A stretch of DNA of 64,000 nucleotides from Caballeronia sp. LZ062 (GCF_031450785.1 NZ_JARTWB010000002.1:2108001-2172000); one strand, 5' to 3'; counted from the stretch's first letter, positions 40,434-49,797 are shown. Made by a program: numbers and translations. The notes: generated from the sequence alone by a model not told the origin.

Positions 40434-42503
40434 ATGAATCGTTATCCCCTTTGGAAGTATGTCGTGATGCTGGTGGCGCTCGTCATCGGTCTCGTGTACA
40501 CGCTTCCCAATTTCTTCGGCGAAGCGCCCGCCGTGCAGGTGTCGAGCGGCAAGGCGACCGTCAAGCTGGATTCGTCCACGCTCGCGAATGTGGAAGGCGC
40601 GCTCGCCGCGAGCCACATCACGGCGGACGAAGTCACGTTCGACAATTCGCAGGCCAACGCGAACATTCGCGTACGCCTGAAGGACACCGACACGCAGTTG
40701 CGCGTGAAGGACCTGCTGACGAAAACGCTGAACAGCGACCCGACCGATCCGCAATACATCGTCGCGCTGAATTTGCAGAGCGCCTCGCCGCGCTGGCTGA
40801 CGGCGCTGCACGCGCTGCCGATGTACCTCGGTCTCGACTTGCGCGGCGGCGTGCACTTCCTGCTTCAGGTGGACATGGCCGGCGCGCTGAACAAAAAGCT
40901 CGATTCCGACGCAGCCGACGCCCGCACGTATCTGCGCGATCGCAATATTCGCGATGGCGGCGTGAATCGCGTGGGGCAATCGGTCGTCGTGAATTTTTCG
41001 GATCAGGCGGTCGCGGACAACGCGCGCAACCTGCTTTCGACGGGCGTTTCCGAGCTCCAATGGACGACGCGCCAGAGCGGCGACGGCGTTCAGGTGGTCG
41101 GCACGTTCTCGGCGGGCACGCAGAAGACGGTCGAAGACGGCGCGCTCAAGCAGAACATCACGACGCTGCATAACCGGGTGAATGAACTCGGCGTCGCGGA
41201 GCCGGTGATTCAGCAACAAGGCGCGGACCGCATCGTGGTCGAGCTGCCGGGCGTGCAGGACACGGCGAAGGCCAAGGACATCATCGGCCGCACGGCGACG
41301 CTCGAAGCGCGCCTTGCCGACCCGGTGAACACCTACGCCTCGAGTCCGAACGATGCCGTTCCCCCCGGCGACGAAGCGTTCAAGCAAGGCGACCGCACCG
41401 TGTTCCTGCGCAAGCAGGTTATTTTCACCGGCGACCGCATCATCGACGCCTCGGCGGGCTTCGACGATCACCAGCGTCCGTCCGTGAACATCCGTCTCGA
41501 TTCGGCCGGCGGGCGCGCAGTGGGCTCGGTCTCGCGCGACAACATCGGCAAGCCGATGGCGATGGTGCTGTTCGAGAAGGGCAAGGGCGAAGTGCTGACG
41601 GTCGCGACCATCCAGTCCGAACTCGGCGACCGCTTCCAGATCACCGGCCAGCCGACGCCGCAAGCCGCCACCGATCTCGCGCTGCTCCTGCGCGCCGGCT
41701 CGCTCGCGGCGCCGATGGACATCATCGAGGAACGCACGGTCGGCCCGAGCCTCGGCGCGGACAACATCAAGAAGGGCTTCGATTCGGTCACGTACGGTTT
41801 TGCCGCGATCGCCGTCTTCATGATCGTGTACTACCTGCTGTTCGGCCTGATCTCGATGCTCTCGCTGTCGGTGAATCTGCTGCTGCTCGTCGCGATTCTC
41901 TCGATGCTGCAGGCCACGCTGACGCTGCCGGGTATCGCTGCTATCGCGCTCGCGCTCGGTATGGCGATCGACGCGAACGTGCTGATCAACGAGCGTATCC
42001 GCGAAGAACTGCGCAACGGCGCGCCGCCGCAGACCGCGATTCAGGAAGGCTTCAAGCACGCGTGGGCGACGATTCTCGATTCGAACGTCACCACGCTGAT
42101 CGCCGGTCTCGCGCTGCTCGCGTTCGGTTCCGGCCCGGTGCGCGGCTTCGCGGTCGTGCACTGTATCGGCATTCTGACGTCGATGTTCTCGGCCGTGTTC
42201 TTCTCGCGCGGTCTCGTGAACCTGTGGTATGGCGGCAAGAAGAAGCTGAAGTCGCTGGCTATCGGTCAGGTGTGGCGTCCGGAAGGCGCAAGTGCCGAAT
42301 CCGCCGCTGCGGCTTATCTCGCCGCGCAGCACGGTGACGAAGCAGTCGTCGAGGAAGTCGTCCCGGCCGCCCGCAGCAAGGCCAAGGCGCGCGCCGCCGC
42401 GCCGCGCGCAAGCGCTCAGACGGCCGCGCCCACCGGCAAGCCGACCGTGCGCCGCCGCTCGGGCCCCGGCATCGATCAACAGAAACCGGGCCAGTCGCAC
42501 TGA
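40434..42503 (+). CDS. secD: Protein translocase subunit SecD
   Basis: Membrane protein that uses the proton gradient to complete Sec-dependent export. The 689-residue protein has TM1 near the N-terminus, a large periplasmic P1 domain beginning YLGLDLRGGVHFLLQVD, and five C-terminal membrane segments with GMAIDANVLINERIREE and GFAVVHCIGILTSMFSAV. After the last membrane segment it has a cytosolic tail of about 70 residues, rich in Ala, Lys and Arg (for example RSKAKARAAAPRASAQ), longer than in E. coli. SecF follows after 26 bp. Confidence 0.97.
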   Translation: MNRYPLWKYVVMLVALVIGLVYTLPNFFGEAPAVQVSSGKATVKLDSSTLANVEGALAASHITADEVTFDNSQANANIRVRLKDTDTQLRVKDLLTKTLNSDPTDPQYIVALNLQSASPRWLTALHALPMYLGLDLRGGVHFLLQVDMAGALNKKLDSDAADARTYLRDRNIRDGGVNRVGQSVVVNFSDQAVADNARNLLSTGVSELQWTTRQSGDGVQVVGTFSAGTQKTVEDGALKQNITTLHNRVNELGVAEPVIQQQGADRIVVELPGVQDTAKAKDIIGRTATLEARLADPVNTYASSPNDAVPPGDEAFKQGDRTVFLRKQVIFTGDRIIDASAGFDDHQRPSVNIRLDSAGGRAVGSVSRDNIGKPMAMVLFEKGKGEVLTVATIQSELGDRFQITGQPTPQAATDLALLLRAGSLAAPMDIIEERTVGPSLGADNIKKGFDSVTYGFAAIAVFMIVYYLLFGLISMLSLSVNLLLLVAILSMLQATLTLPGIAAIALALGMAIDANVLINERIREELRNGAPPQTAIQEGFKHAWATILDSNVTTLIAGLALLAFGSGPVRGFAVVHCIGILTSMFSAVFFSRGLVNLWYGGKKKLKSLAIGQVWRPEGASAESAAAAYLAAQHGDEAVVEEVVPAARSKAKARAAAPRASAQTAAPTGKPTVRRRSGPGIDQQKPGQSH

Positions 42504-42529
42504 AGCCCTGAGCCCCGGAGAGACGAAAC

Positions 42530-43480
42530 ATGGAATTCTTCCGCATTCGCCGCGACTTGCCGCTGATGCAGCGCGCGTTGATCTTCAACGCGATCTCGCT
42601 CATCACGTTCCTCGCGGCTGTCTTTTTCCTCGTGCATCGCGGGCTGCATCTGTCGGTCGAGTTCACCGGCGGCACGGTCATCGAAGTGCAGTATCCGCAG
42701 GCCGTGCCGCTCGAACCGGTGCGCGCCACCATGGCGAAGCTCGGTTACGGCGACGCGCAAGTGCAGAACTTCGGCACCTCGCGCGACGTGCTGATCCGCC
42801 TGCCGCTCAAGCAGGGCTTGACGTCCGCCCAGCAGAGCGATCAGGTGATGAGCGCGCTCAAGTCGAACGACGCGCAAGTCAGCTTGCAGCGCGTGGAGTT
42901 CGTCGGGCCGCAGGTCGGCAAGGAACTCGTGACCAACGGCCTCGCCGCGCTGGCATGCGTGGTGATCGGCATCGTGATCTACCTGTCGTTCCGCTTCGAA
43001 TGGAAGTACGCGGTGGCGGGCATCATCGCGAACCTGCACGACGTGGTGATTATTCTCGGATTCTTCGCCTACTTCCAGTGGGAGTTCTCGCTCTCGGTGC
43101 TGGCGGCGATTCTCGCGGTGCTCGGCTATTCGGTGAACGAGTCGGTGGTTATCTTCGACCGGATTCGCGAAACGTTCCGCAAGCAGCGCAAGATGACGGT
43201 GATCGAAGTCATCAACCACGCGATCACGAGCACGATGTCGCGGACCATCATCACGCACGGCTGTACCGAAATGATGGTGCTCTCGATGTTCTTCTTCGGC
43301 GGTCCGACGCTGCACTACTTCGCGCTGGCGCTGACCGTGGGTATTCTGTTCGGTATCTATTCGTCGGTGTTCGTTGCCGCCGCGCTCGCCATGTGGTTCG
43401 GCGTCAAGCGTGAAGACCTGATCAAGGAAAAGAAGGACAAGTACGACCCGAACGACCCGAACGCGGGCGCTCAGGTTTAA
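42530..43480 (+). CDS. secF: Protein translocase subunit SecF
   Basis: Partner of SecD in the proton-driven stage of protein export. The 316-residue protein has six membrane segments and a periplasmic domain after TM1, starting LSVEFTGGTVIEVQYP. The conserved C-terminal region includes ILAVLGYSVNESVVIFDRIRE and NHAITSTMSRTIITHG, both SecF signatures. The C-terminus is charged. A strong terminator follows, closing the yajC-secDF unit. Confidence 0.97.
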   Translation: MEFFRIRRDLPLMQRALIFNAISLITFLAAVFFLVHRGLHLSVEFTGGTVIEVQYPQAVPLEPVRATMAKLGYGDAQVQNFGTSRDVLIRLPLKQGLTSAQQSDQVMSALKSNDAQVSLQRVEFVGPQVGKELVTNGLAALACVVIGIVIYLSFRFEWKYAVAGIIANLHDVVIILGFFAYFQWEFSLSVLAAILAVLGYSVNESVVIFDRIRETFRKQRKMTVIEVINHAITSTMSRTIITHGCTEMMVLSMFFFGGPTLHYFALALTVGILFGIYSSVFVAAALAMWFGVKREDLIKEKKDKYDPNDPNAGAQV

Positions 43481-43505
43481 CGCTTCTTTCGCAGCGCAGA
43501 AGCAA

Positions 43506-43540
43506 AAAGGGCCGGTCTCGATGACCGGCCCTTTTCTTTT
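43506..43540. terminator. Bidirectional terminator between secF and yceI
   Basis: GGGCCGGT, a 7-nt loop and ACCGGCCC, flanked by AAAAA on the left and TTTTCTTTTT on the right, so it can end transcription from both secF (plus) and the convergent YceI gene (minus). Confidence 0.9.
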
Positions 43541-43561
43541 TCTCGCGCAATCCGTCGAGAC

Positions 43562-44140
43562 TTACTGCTTCACGCCTTCAGCCTGGATATGCAGCACCGT
43601 CTTCAGGCTGAAACCGTACGACTTGCCGTAGTCCATCCCGAAGTCGCCGCGATCGAAGGTCCCCGTCGCTTCCGTGCCGCAGACTTCCTTCTTCATCATC
43701 GGGTTCACGAAGCACTTGAAGCTCTCGATCTTGAGATTCAGCGGCTTTGTCACGCCGTGCATCGTCAGCGTGCCGACGACTTCCGACGGCTTGTCACCGT
43801 CGAACTTGATCGACGTGCCCTTGTAGACGGCCGTCGGGTACTTGGCGGCATCGAAGAATTCGGGCTTTTGCAGATGCTCGTCGAGCTTCGCGTTGCCCGT
43901 GTTGATCGACGACACGTCGATGGTCACGTCCACCGTGCCGGTCTTCGCCGCGCGGTCGAGCACCACGGTGCCGCTGGTCTTGTTGAACTTGCCGCGCCAC
44001 GTCGACACGCCGCCGAAGTGGTCCGCCTCGAAGCTCGGATACGTGTGGTTCGGGTCGAGCTGATACGTGTCAGCGGCCATCGCGCTGAAGGACAGGCCGG
44101 CTGCGAGCATGCCGGCGGCGATCATCGAAAGCTTGTTCAA
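43562..44140 (-). CDS. yceI: YceI-family periplasmic protein (first copy)
   Basis: A 192-residue secreted lipocalin-like protein that binds isoprenoid-type lipids in the family. The signal peptide is [20 protein letters not shown], cut after AMA. The mature part starts [20 protein letters not shown], with [29 protein letters not shown] and [14 protein letters not shown]. Two cysteines (in SFKCFVN and KEVCGTE) could form a disulfide. A second YceI paralogue and a cytochrome b561 follow upstream on the same strand, a common combination. Confidence 0.95.
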   Translation of the reverse strand: MNKLSMIAAGMLAAGLSFSAMAADTYQLDPNHTYPSFEADHFGGVSTWRGKFNKTSGTVVLDRAAKTGTVDVTIDVSSINTGNAKLDEHLQKPEFFDAAKYPTAVYKGTSIKFDGDKPSEVVGTLTMHGVTKPLNLKIESFKCFVNPMMKKEVCGTEATGTFDRGDFGMDYGKSYGFSLKTVLHIQAEGVKQ

Positions 44141-44197
44141 GTGCTTCTCCTGACTGATTGAGTGTTGATTTACGTTGTTGAACGAAACGGCCGCCGC

Positions 44198-44761
44198 TTA
44201 CTTCTTCGCGGCGACGATATGAAACTTGATGACGACGTCGTCCGCGACCACCGACGTGTCCTTCCACTCGCCCGTGCCCACGTCGAATTGCGTGCGCTTG
44301 ATCGGCAGCGAGCCGTCGAAGGTTTCGGTCGCGCCCTGCTGCGTGATGGTGACCGGCACCGTCACCGTCTGCGACTTGCCCTTGATCGTGATCTTGCCCG
44401 TCACCTTGTACTGATTGCCGCCCGCAGGCGCAATCGCGCTGGAAACGAACGTGGCGGTCGGATACGTCGCGCTGTCGAACCATTCCTTGCCGCGCACCTG
44501 CTTGTTGTAGTCGGCGTCGCCGAGATCGTAGCTGCCGGTGTCGATGGTGATGTTCGCGCTGCCTGCCGCAGGCTTCGCGGGATCGAATGAAATCTGCGCG
44601 TTGAACTTGTTGAACTTGCCGTCGGTGGGCACGTTCATCTGCTTGGACGTGGCGATGACCGAGCTCTTCGCCATATCGACCTGTGCCTGTGCGCCCGCTG
44701 CCGTGGCGAGCGATGCTGCGGCCACTGCCGCCAGCATCCATCCATTGAGTTTCAGTTTCAT
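44198..44761 (-). CDS. YceI-family periplasmic protein (second copy)
   Basis: A 187-residue paralogue of the neighbouring YceI protein. It has a signal peptide of about 26 residues (LNGWMLAAVAAASLATAAGA, then QAQ), and the mature part has KSSVIATSKQMNVPTDGKFN, ITIDTGSYDLGD, WFDSATYPTATFVS and GKITIKGKSQTVTVPV. No cysteines are present in the mature protein, unlike the first copy. I start at ATG 44761, preceded by AAGG. It lies between the first YceI and cytochrome b561 on the same strand. Confidence 0.93.
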   Translation of the reverse strand: MKLKLNGWMLAAVAAASLATAAGAQAQVDMAKSSVIATSKQMNVPTDGKFNKFNAQISFDPAKPAAGSANITIDTGSYDLGDADYNKQVRGKEWFDSATYPTATFVSSAIAPAGGNQYKVTGKITIKGKSQTVTVPVTITQQGATETFDGSLPIKRTQFDVGTGEWKDTSVVADDVVIKFHIVAAKK

Positions 44762-44883
44762 GTGAGCCTTTTTTATTGATTCGACGAGCAACCGGTATTG
44801 GAAATCAAAAGCATGCTGGAACCAACAGCGCGCCGGAAACGCCTTGCCAACGACGAGGAAACCATCGCAGCTCGCACCGCGCT

Positions 44884-45453
44884 TTATCTGATGAACGGCA
44901 GCATGCGGCCGAGCAAGCCGTCGCGATCCACGAAATGATGTTTGAGCGCCGCGAGCACATGCATCGCGACGAGCACCAGCAGCCCGTAGTTCAGCGCCAC
45001 ATGAACGATGCGCAGCGTGGCCTTCAGCGCCTTGTCCGGCCCGATGAGGGTCGGCAGCGGCAGCACGCCGAGGTACACCACCTGTAAGCCCGCCGCCGAA
45101 CTGTAGAGATAGCCGGAGGCGGGAATCACGATCATCAACACATACAACAACGCGTGCGTCACGTGCGCCGCGCCCTGCTGCCAGCGCGGCATGCCGGCCG
45201 GCATGGACGGCGCGCGATGCGTGAAGCGCCAGACGAGCCGCAGCGCCGCCAGCACGAACACGGTCACGCCGATCCACTTGTGCCATGAAAAATACTTGAG
45301 CTTGGTCGGCGTGAAACCGGGGATATCGGTCATGATCCAGCCGAGGTAAAACCCGCCGACGATCAAAAGCGCGATCACCCAGTGAAAAGCGATCGCCGTC
45401 GCGCCGTATCGCTCAGCCGGTTTTGCCTGCGAGATGCCAACACTGCTGTTCAT
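44884..45453 (-). CDS. Cytochrome b561-family protein (CybB-like)
   Basis: A 189-residue membrane protein with four hydrophobic segments and histidines in positions expected for haem b ligands: AIAFHWVIALLIVGGFYLG (first), YFSWHKWIGVTVFVLAALRL (second), HVTHALLYVLMIVIPASGYL (third) and VALNYGLLVLVAMHVLAALKHH (fourth, given here in part). The family transfers electrons across or within the inner membrane. It is located upstream of two yceI genes on the same strand, a widespread YceI/b561 pairing that suggests a quinone or isoprenoid-related role. This role is inference. Confidence 0.9.
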   Translation of the reverse strand: MNSSVGISQAKPAERYGATAIAFHWVIALLIVGGFYLGWIMTDIPGFTPTKLKYFSWHKWIGVTVFVLAALRLVWRFTHRAPSMPAGMPRWQQGAAHVTHALLYVLMIVIPASGYLYSSAAGLQVVYLGVLPLPTLIGPDKALKATLRIVHVALNYGLLVLVAMHVLAALKHHFVDRDGLLGRMLPFIR

Positions 45454-45876
45454 GATGCCGATGTCCTAAATATCTGTGATGTGCGTCGGCGCGATCCATT
45501 TCTGACCGATGCATGCGCCGCCATGCTACCCGAACAGCGGCAAATTGCCACCGTGCGCGCACACGACCTTGAAACGCTCCGAGGCAACACTGGCGGGGCT
45601 TTGCGTCATTCTGCGCCCGATGTACCGCGTTCATGCAACGAACTATTTCGCCCATGCAACGGTCGATGCTCCCCGCAATAATGCCCTCGCGAACGCGGCC
45701 CGAATTGAACGTAAATGCAGGCGCATTTATTCCGCTAGGAGTCTTATCGTCGCATGGCATCCGTGTTTGATACCATGCTGCTGCTACCGTGCGCGCTGGC
45801 TCGGGACTTGCTCTTACTGCCCCGGGCCGACCTTGCGGCGCCATACGAACACGCATGAGAAGGCCCGGCATCGACT
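45454..45876. other. 423-bp intergenic region before the pqi operon
   Basis: Divergent spacer between cytochrome b561 (minus) and pqiA (plus). I see no convincing gene. Open frames across it have poor composition (many Arg, Cys, His) and no ribosome binding sites. CATGCAACG occurs twice close together (around 45630-45660). The promoters for both flanking genes must be here, but no good -35/-10 pair stands out. Confidence 0.6.
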
Positions 45877-46536
45877 ATGAATGTGAACGATTCAGAAGAA
45901 CTGATCGCATGTCACGAATGCGACGCGCTCTTCACGAAGCGCGCGCTTCCCGAGCACAGCAGCGCGAATTGTGCGCGTTGCGGCGCGCGGCTCTATCGCG
46001 CCATCACACCGAATCTCGACCGTATCTGCGCGACGACGCTCGCCGCGCTCATCACCTTCGTCATCGCGCAGGCGTTTCCCATCGTCGAACTCGATGCGAA
46101 CGGCATCACGTCGCAGACGACGCTCATCGGCGCAATCATCGCGCTGTGGGGCGAGCACATGGAAGTCGTCGCGGTGCTCGTGTTCTGCGCGACCATCTTG
46201 TTTCCGCTCTGCGAGCTCACCGCCCTGCTCTATGTGCTGATGCCCGTGCGCGCCGGCTACGTGCCGCCGGGCTTTCACGTCACGTTGCGCGCCATTCAGT
46301 TCGTGCGGCCGTGGGGCATGATCGAGGTGTTCATGCTGGGCGTGCTCGTCACGCTCGTGAAGATGCTGAGCGTCGCGCGCGTGATTCCCGAAGCCGCCCT
46401 CTTCGCATTCGGCGCGCTCACGCTGATGGTGGCGGTCGTCGTCAGTTTCGATCCGCGCTCGCTGTGGGATATTGCGAGCAATCTTCCGCGGCGCGGGCGC
46501 GCGCGCGCCGTGGCGTCCATGAGGCAGAAATCGTGA
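45877..46536 (+). CDS. pqiA: Paraquat-inducible protein A, first half (PqiA-like)
   Basis: A 219-residue membrane protein with an N-terminal rubredoxin/zinc-ribbon-like motif: CHECDALF, then CARCGARLYR about 20 residues later. About four hydrophobic segments follow, including TTLAALITFVIAQAFPIVEL and VFMLGVLVTLVKMLSVARV. This corresponds to one of the two repeats of E. coli PqiA. The next gene overlaps by 4 nt (GTGA) and encodes the second repeat. Works with PqiB and PqiC in inter-membrane lipid transport or envelope stress. Confidence 0.92.
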   Translation: MNVNDSEELIACHECDALFTKRALPEHSSANCARCGARLYRAITPNLDRICATTLAALITFVIAQAFPIVELDANGITSQTTLIGAIIALWGEHMEVVAVLVFCATILFPLCELTALLYVLMPVRAGYVPPGFHVTLRAIQFVRPWGMIEVFMLGVLVTLVKMLSVARVIPEAALFAFGALTLMVAVVVSFDPRSLWDIASNLPRRGRARAVASMRQKS

Positions 46537-47222
46537 CCGACACCCCGCGCAACGCGGCCTCGCAAGAGCCCGGCGCCCAACCGCCCACGCTCTTCACGAC
46601 GGCCTCGCGCGAGGGCGTCGTCGGGTGCCACGCGTGCGGTCTCGTGCAGCCGCTCGCGCGCACGGTCGAAAAGCAGCGCTGCACGCGCTGCGGCGCGGCC
46701 GTTCACCGGCGCAATCCGGACAGCATCGCGCGGACGTGGGCGCTGCTCATCAGCGCGGCGATCCTCTACATTCCCGCGAACGTGTTTCCGATGCTGCACA
46801 CGTCGTCCATTCTCGGCTCGGAGGACGACACCATCATGAGCGGCGTCGCGCTGTTCTGGAGCGATGGCGACTATCCGCTCGCGGCCGTCATTTTCATTGC
46901 GAGCATTCTGGTGCCGATGCTCAAGCTCCTTTCGCTCGCGTTTCTGGTCGTGAGCGTACAGCGGCGCTCGACGTGGCGCCCGCGCCAGCGAACCACGCTA
47001 TTTCGCATCGTCGAAGGCATCGGCCGATGGTCCATGCTCGATATCTTCGTCGTCACGCTCACCGTCGCGCTCGTGCGTTTCAAGTCGGTCGCGGTCATCA
47101 CGGCGGGGCCGGCCGCGCTCGCGTTCGCGTCCGTCGTCGTCTTGACGATGCTCGCGTCGATGCAGTTCGACCCACGTCTGATTTGGGACAACATAGAACC
47201 GTCAGGAAAGAAATATGACTAG
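46533..47222 (+). CDS. pqiA: Paraquat-inducible protein A, second half (PqiA-like)
   Basis: A 229-residue paralogue of the preceding protein with the same plan: zinc-ribbon-like CHACGLVQP and CTRCGAAVHRR, then about four hydrophobic segments, such as TWALLISAAILYIPANVFPM and IIFIASILVP-like sequence, and KSVAVITAGPAALAFASVV. I start at GTG 46533, whose GTGA overlaps the stop of the first gene; translational coupling is likely. It overlaps pqiB by 8 nt. Together the two genes replace a single two-repeat PqiA. Confidence 0.9.
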   Translation: MTDTPRNAASQEPGAQPPTLFTTASREGVVGCHACGLVQPLARTVEKQRCTRCGAAVHRRNPDSIARTWALLISAAILYIPANVFPMLHTSSILGSEDDTIMSGVALFWSDGDYPLAAVIFIASILVPMLKLLSLAFLVVSVQRRSTWRPRQRTTLFRIVEGIGRWSMLDIFVVTLTVALVRFKSVAVITAGPAALAFASVVVLTMLASMQFDPRLIWDNIEPSGKKYD

Positions 47223-48876
47223 TGCCCAAGGTCCGAATGGGCCGGATACACCGAACACGCCCGAGGAACCCAGTGGCGGCGGGCTGCCGCCGCGATTGCC
47301 CGAACCCGTGATCGAGCCGCGCAGCCGCTGGTTGCCCTCGCTCGTGTGGGTCATTCCGATCGTCGCGGCGCTGATCGGCGTTTTTCTCGTCGTGAAGACG
47401 GTGTCGAGCCGCGGCCCGACCGTCACCATTAGTTTCGTGAGCGCTGAGGGCCTCGAACCCGGCAAGACCAAGGTCAAGTTCAAGGATGTGGACATCGGCA
47501 CGGTCAAGACCATCACGCTCTCCAAAGACCATTCGCGCGTGCTCGTGGACGTGCAACTCACGAAGGAAGCCACCGATTTCGCCGTGAAGGACACACGCTT
47601 CTGGGTCGTGCGGCCGCGCGTGGCGGCAAGCGGCGTGACCGGTCTTTCCACGCTGCTGTCCGGCGCGTATATCGGCGCGGACGCCGGTAAATCGACCGAG
47701 GACCAGACTTACTTTGTCGGGCTGGAGACGCCGCCCGCCGTCACCGGCGACCAGAAGGGCCACACATTCACGCTGCACGGCGAATCGCTCGGCTCGCTGG
47801 ATATCGGCTCGCCCGTGTATTACCGGCGCGTGCAGGTCGGTCAGGTCACGGCGTTTTCGCTCGATAAAGACGGCACCGGCGTCACCATGCAGGTCTTCGT
47901 GAACGCGCCCTACGACCAGTACGTCGGCACGAATTCGCGCTGGTGGCACGCGAGCGGCGTCGATCTGCGGCTCGATTCCAGCGGCTTCACGCTCAACACG
48001 CAGTCGCTCGCGACGGTCGTGCTGGGCGGCATCGCGTTCCAGACGCCGCCGAATCAGCAAGCCGGCGCGCAAGCGAAGGAGAACGCGACCTTCCGCCTCG
48101 CGTCGGATCAAGCCGACGCCATGCGCGACCCCGACGGCGACCCCGTGCACGTCGTGATGAACTTCAATCAGTCGCTGCGCGGCTTGTCGGTGGGCGCGCC
48201 GGTCGATTTCCGCGGCATCGTGCTCGGGCAGGTGACGGGCATCGGCGTGCGATACGACCCGCAGTCGCATTCGTTCATGATGCCCGTGACCATCGATCTT
48301 TATCCGGACCGGCTCGGCCGCCGCGCGAAAGCCGCCCTGCCCGAGCAGGGAACGGAGCAAAGCCACGACATGCTGGAACTGCTCGTCAAACGCGGCCTGC
48401 GCGGGCAGTTGCGGACCGGCAACCTGTTGACGAGCCAGTTGTACGTCGCGCTCGACTTCTTCCCGAAGGCGGCGCCTGCGAAGGTCGTCGTCGGTAACGA
48501 TCCGATCGAATTGCCGACCGTGCCGAACACGCTCGACGAGTTGCAACTGCAGATTGCCGACATCGCGCGCAAGCTGGACAAGATCCCGTTCGATCAGATC
48601 GGCACGAACCTGAACGGCTCGCTGAAGAACGCGAATACGCTGTTCGATCAACTGAACAAGGAAGTCATGCCGGAAATGCGCGACACGCTCACGCAGGCGA
48701 AGAAGACCTTCGGCGCGGCGCAATCGACGCTTCAGCAGGACTCACCGCTCCAGTCCGACGTGCATCAGGCGATGCAGGAACTGACGCGGACGCTTCAATC
48801 GCTCAATGCGCTGGCCGATTATCTGGAGCGTCATCCGGAATCGCTGTTGCGCGGCAAACCGGAGGACAAACCATGA
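47215..48876 (+). CDS. pqiB: PqiB, MCE-domain inter-membrane transport protein
   Basis: A 553-residue protein with one N-terminal membrane anchor (LVWVIPIVAALIGVFLVVKT) and three MCE domains in series. The first contains GLEPGKTKVKFKDVDIGTVK, the second ESLGSLDIGSPVYYRRVQVG, the third SLRGLSVGAPVDFRGIVLG. A helical C-terminal part ends DYLERHPESLLRGKPE. PqiB of E. coli forms a periplasm-spanning tube. It is translationally coupled to both pqiA2 and pqiC by short overlaps. Confidence 0.95.
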   Translation: MTSAQGPNGPDTPNTPEEPSGGGLPPRLPEPVIEPRSRWLPSLVWVIPIVAALIGVFLVVKTVSSRGPTVTISFVSAEGLEPGKTKVKFKDVDIGTVKTITLSKDHSRVLVDVQLTKEATDFAVKDTRFWVVRPRVAASGVTGLSTLLSGAYIGADAGKSTEDQTYFVGLETPPAVTGDQKGHTFTLHGESLGSLDIGSPVYYRRVQVGQVTAFSLDKDGTGVTMQVFVNAPYDQYVGTNSRWWHASGVDLRLDSSGFTLNTQSLATVVLGGIAFQTPPNQQAGAQAKENATFRLASDQADAMRDPDGDPVHVVMNFNQSLRGLSVGAPVDFRGIVLGQVTGIGVRYDPQSHSFMMPVTIDLYPDRLGRRAKAALPEQGTEQSHDMLELLVKRGLRGQLRTGNLLTSQLYVALDFFPKAAPAKVVVGNDPIELPTVPNTLDELQLQIADIARKLDKIPFDQIGTNLNGSLKNANTLFDQLNKEVMPEMRDTLTQAKKTFGAAQSTLQQDSPLQSDVHQAMQELTRTLQSLNALADYLERHPESLLRGKPEDKP

Positions 48877-49604
48877 GGTTCGGCGCGTTGTTGTTGACTG
48901 TGGGCGCAGCGGGCGCGCTGTGCGCGTGCGCGTCCTCGCCGTCGAGCCGGTTCTACACGCTGGGCGGCGCGGGGCAGACGCCGGCGACCGTGTCGTCGTC
49001 GCCGGTCGCGTTCTATTTCCAGCTCGCGCCGGTGGACATGCCGGAGCAGGTTTCGCGCAACCAGCTGGTTGTGCAGACGAGTCCTGCGCAGGTGAGCGTG
49101 CTGGAACAGGAGCGCTGGGCCTCGCTTCCGGGCGACGAAGTGCGGCGCGCGCTGTCGAGCGATCTCTCGCAACAGCTGAACGCGATCGATGTCTACGGCA
49201 CGCCGTATCCGGAGTCGTCGCCGGTGTATCGCGTGACGGTGAAAGTTCAGCGGTTCGAGTCCTGGCCGGGCTCGCAAGCCGTGCTCGATGCCGTCTGGAG
49301 CGTGCGCGCAGCTGGTTCGCAAGCGGTGATGACGTGCCGCACGGTGGCGGACGAACGCGTCGGCGACGGCTACGACGCGCTCGTCGACGGGCATCGCAAG
49401 GCGGTGGATACGCTTGCGTCGGCCATTTCGGCAGGCGTGCGAAGTCTCGCTTCGCTGCCGCCTGCGCCTGCGCCTGCCAACGCTTCGTCCGCGAAAGGCA
49501 AAGCTGCCGCCGCGCCGAATCCACGGCCCGCGCCGGTTCTGCCGTGCCCGGCGTCGGGCGGTGCGACAACCGCGAGCGCGCAGTACTCACCCGCGCGAAG
49601 GTGA
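48873..49604 (+). CDS. pqiC: PqiC-type outer membrane lipoprotein
   Basis: A 243-residue lipoprotein (ABC-transporter auxiliary/DUF330 family) that partners PqiB at the outer membrane. The signal is MRFGALLLTVGAAGALCAC; the lipidated residue is Cys19 or Cys17. The mature part begins SSPSSRFYTLGG and contains QVSRNQLVVQTSPAQVSVLE and RWASLPGDEVRRAL. The C-terminal 50 residues are Ala/Pro-rich. The start codon overlaps the pqiB stop by 4 nt. Last gene of the pqi operon. Confidence 0.93.
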   Translation: MRFGALLLTVGAAGALCACASSPSSRFYTLGGAGQTPATVSSSPVAFYFQLAPVDMPEQVSRNQLVVQTSPAQVSVLEQERWASLPGDEVRRALSSDLSQQLNAIDVYGTPYPESSPVYRVTVKVQRFESWPGSQAVLDAVWSVRAAGSQAVMTCRTVADERVGDGYDALVDGHRKAVDTLASAISAGVRSLASLPPAPAPANASSAKGKAAAAPNPRPAPVLPCPASGGATTASAQYSPARR

Positions 49605-49668
49605 AGCGTAGGAACCCGATGTTTTCATCAGCGGCGCCGTGTTTCGTCTGCTGATGAGCATCACTGAG

Positions 49669-49701
49669 CGTCTGCCCACAGCGTCATGTTGTGGGCAGAC
49701 G
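49669..49701. repeat. 12-bp perfect inverted repeat between pqiC and the GST gene
   Basis: CGTCTGCCCACA (49669-49680), 9-nt loop, TGTGGGCAGACG (49690-49701). It is not followed by a T run on either strand. A second dyad, CATCAGC and GCTGATG, lies just to the left (about 49626-49656). Could be a Rho-dependent or processing hairpin after pqiC, or an operator. Confidence 0.6.
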
Positions 49702-49797
49702 ACACCGGCCCGCGTCGTATCTCGAAAATGCGGTTGGCTTCCGCCCGCCCGGTTAAGATCGACCTCCGCTTTATCCGAAACGAACGCGAAGAAATAG

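Noticed and set aside
45509..45880. 123-codon frame in the pqi upstream spacer
   Set aside because: Composition is rich in Cys, His, Arg and Pro, no ribosome binding site, and it overlaps the pqiA start region.
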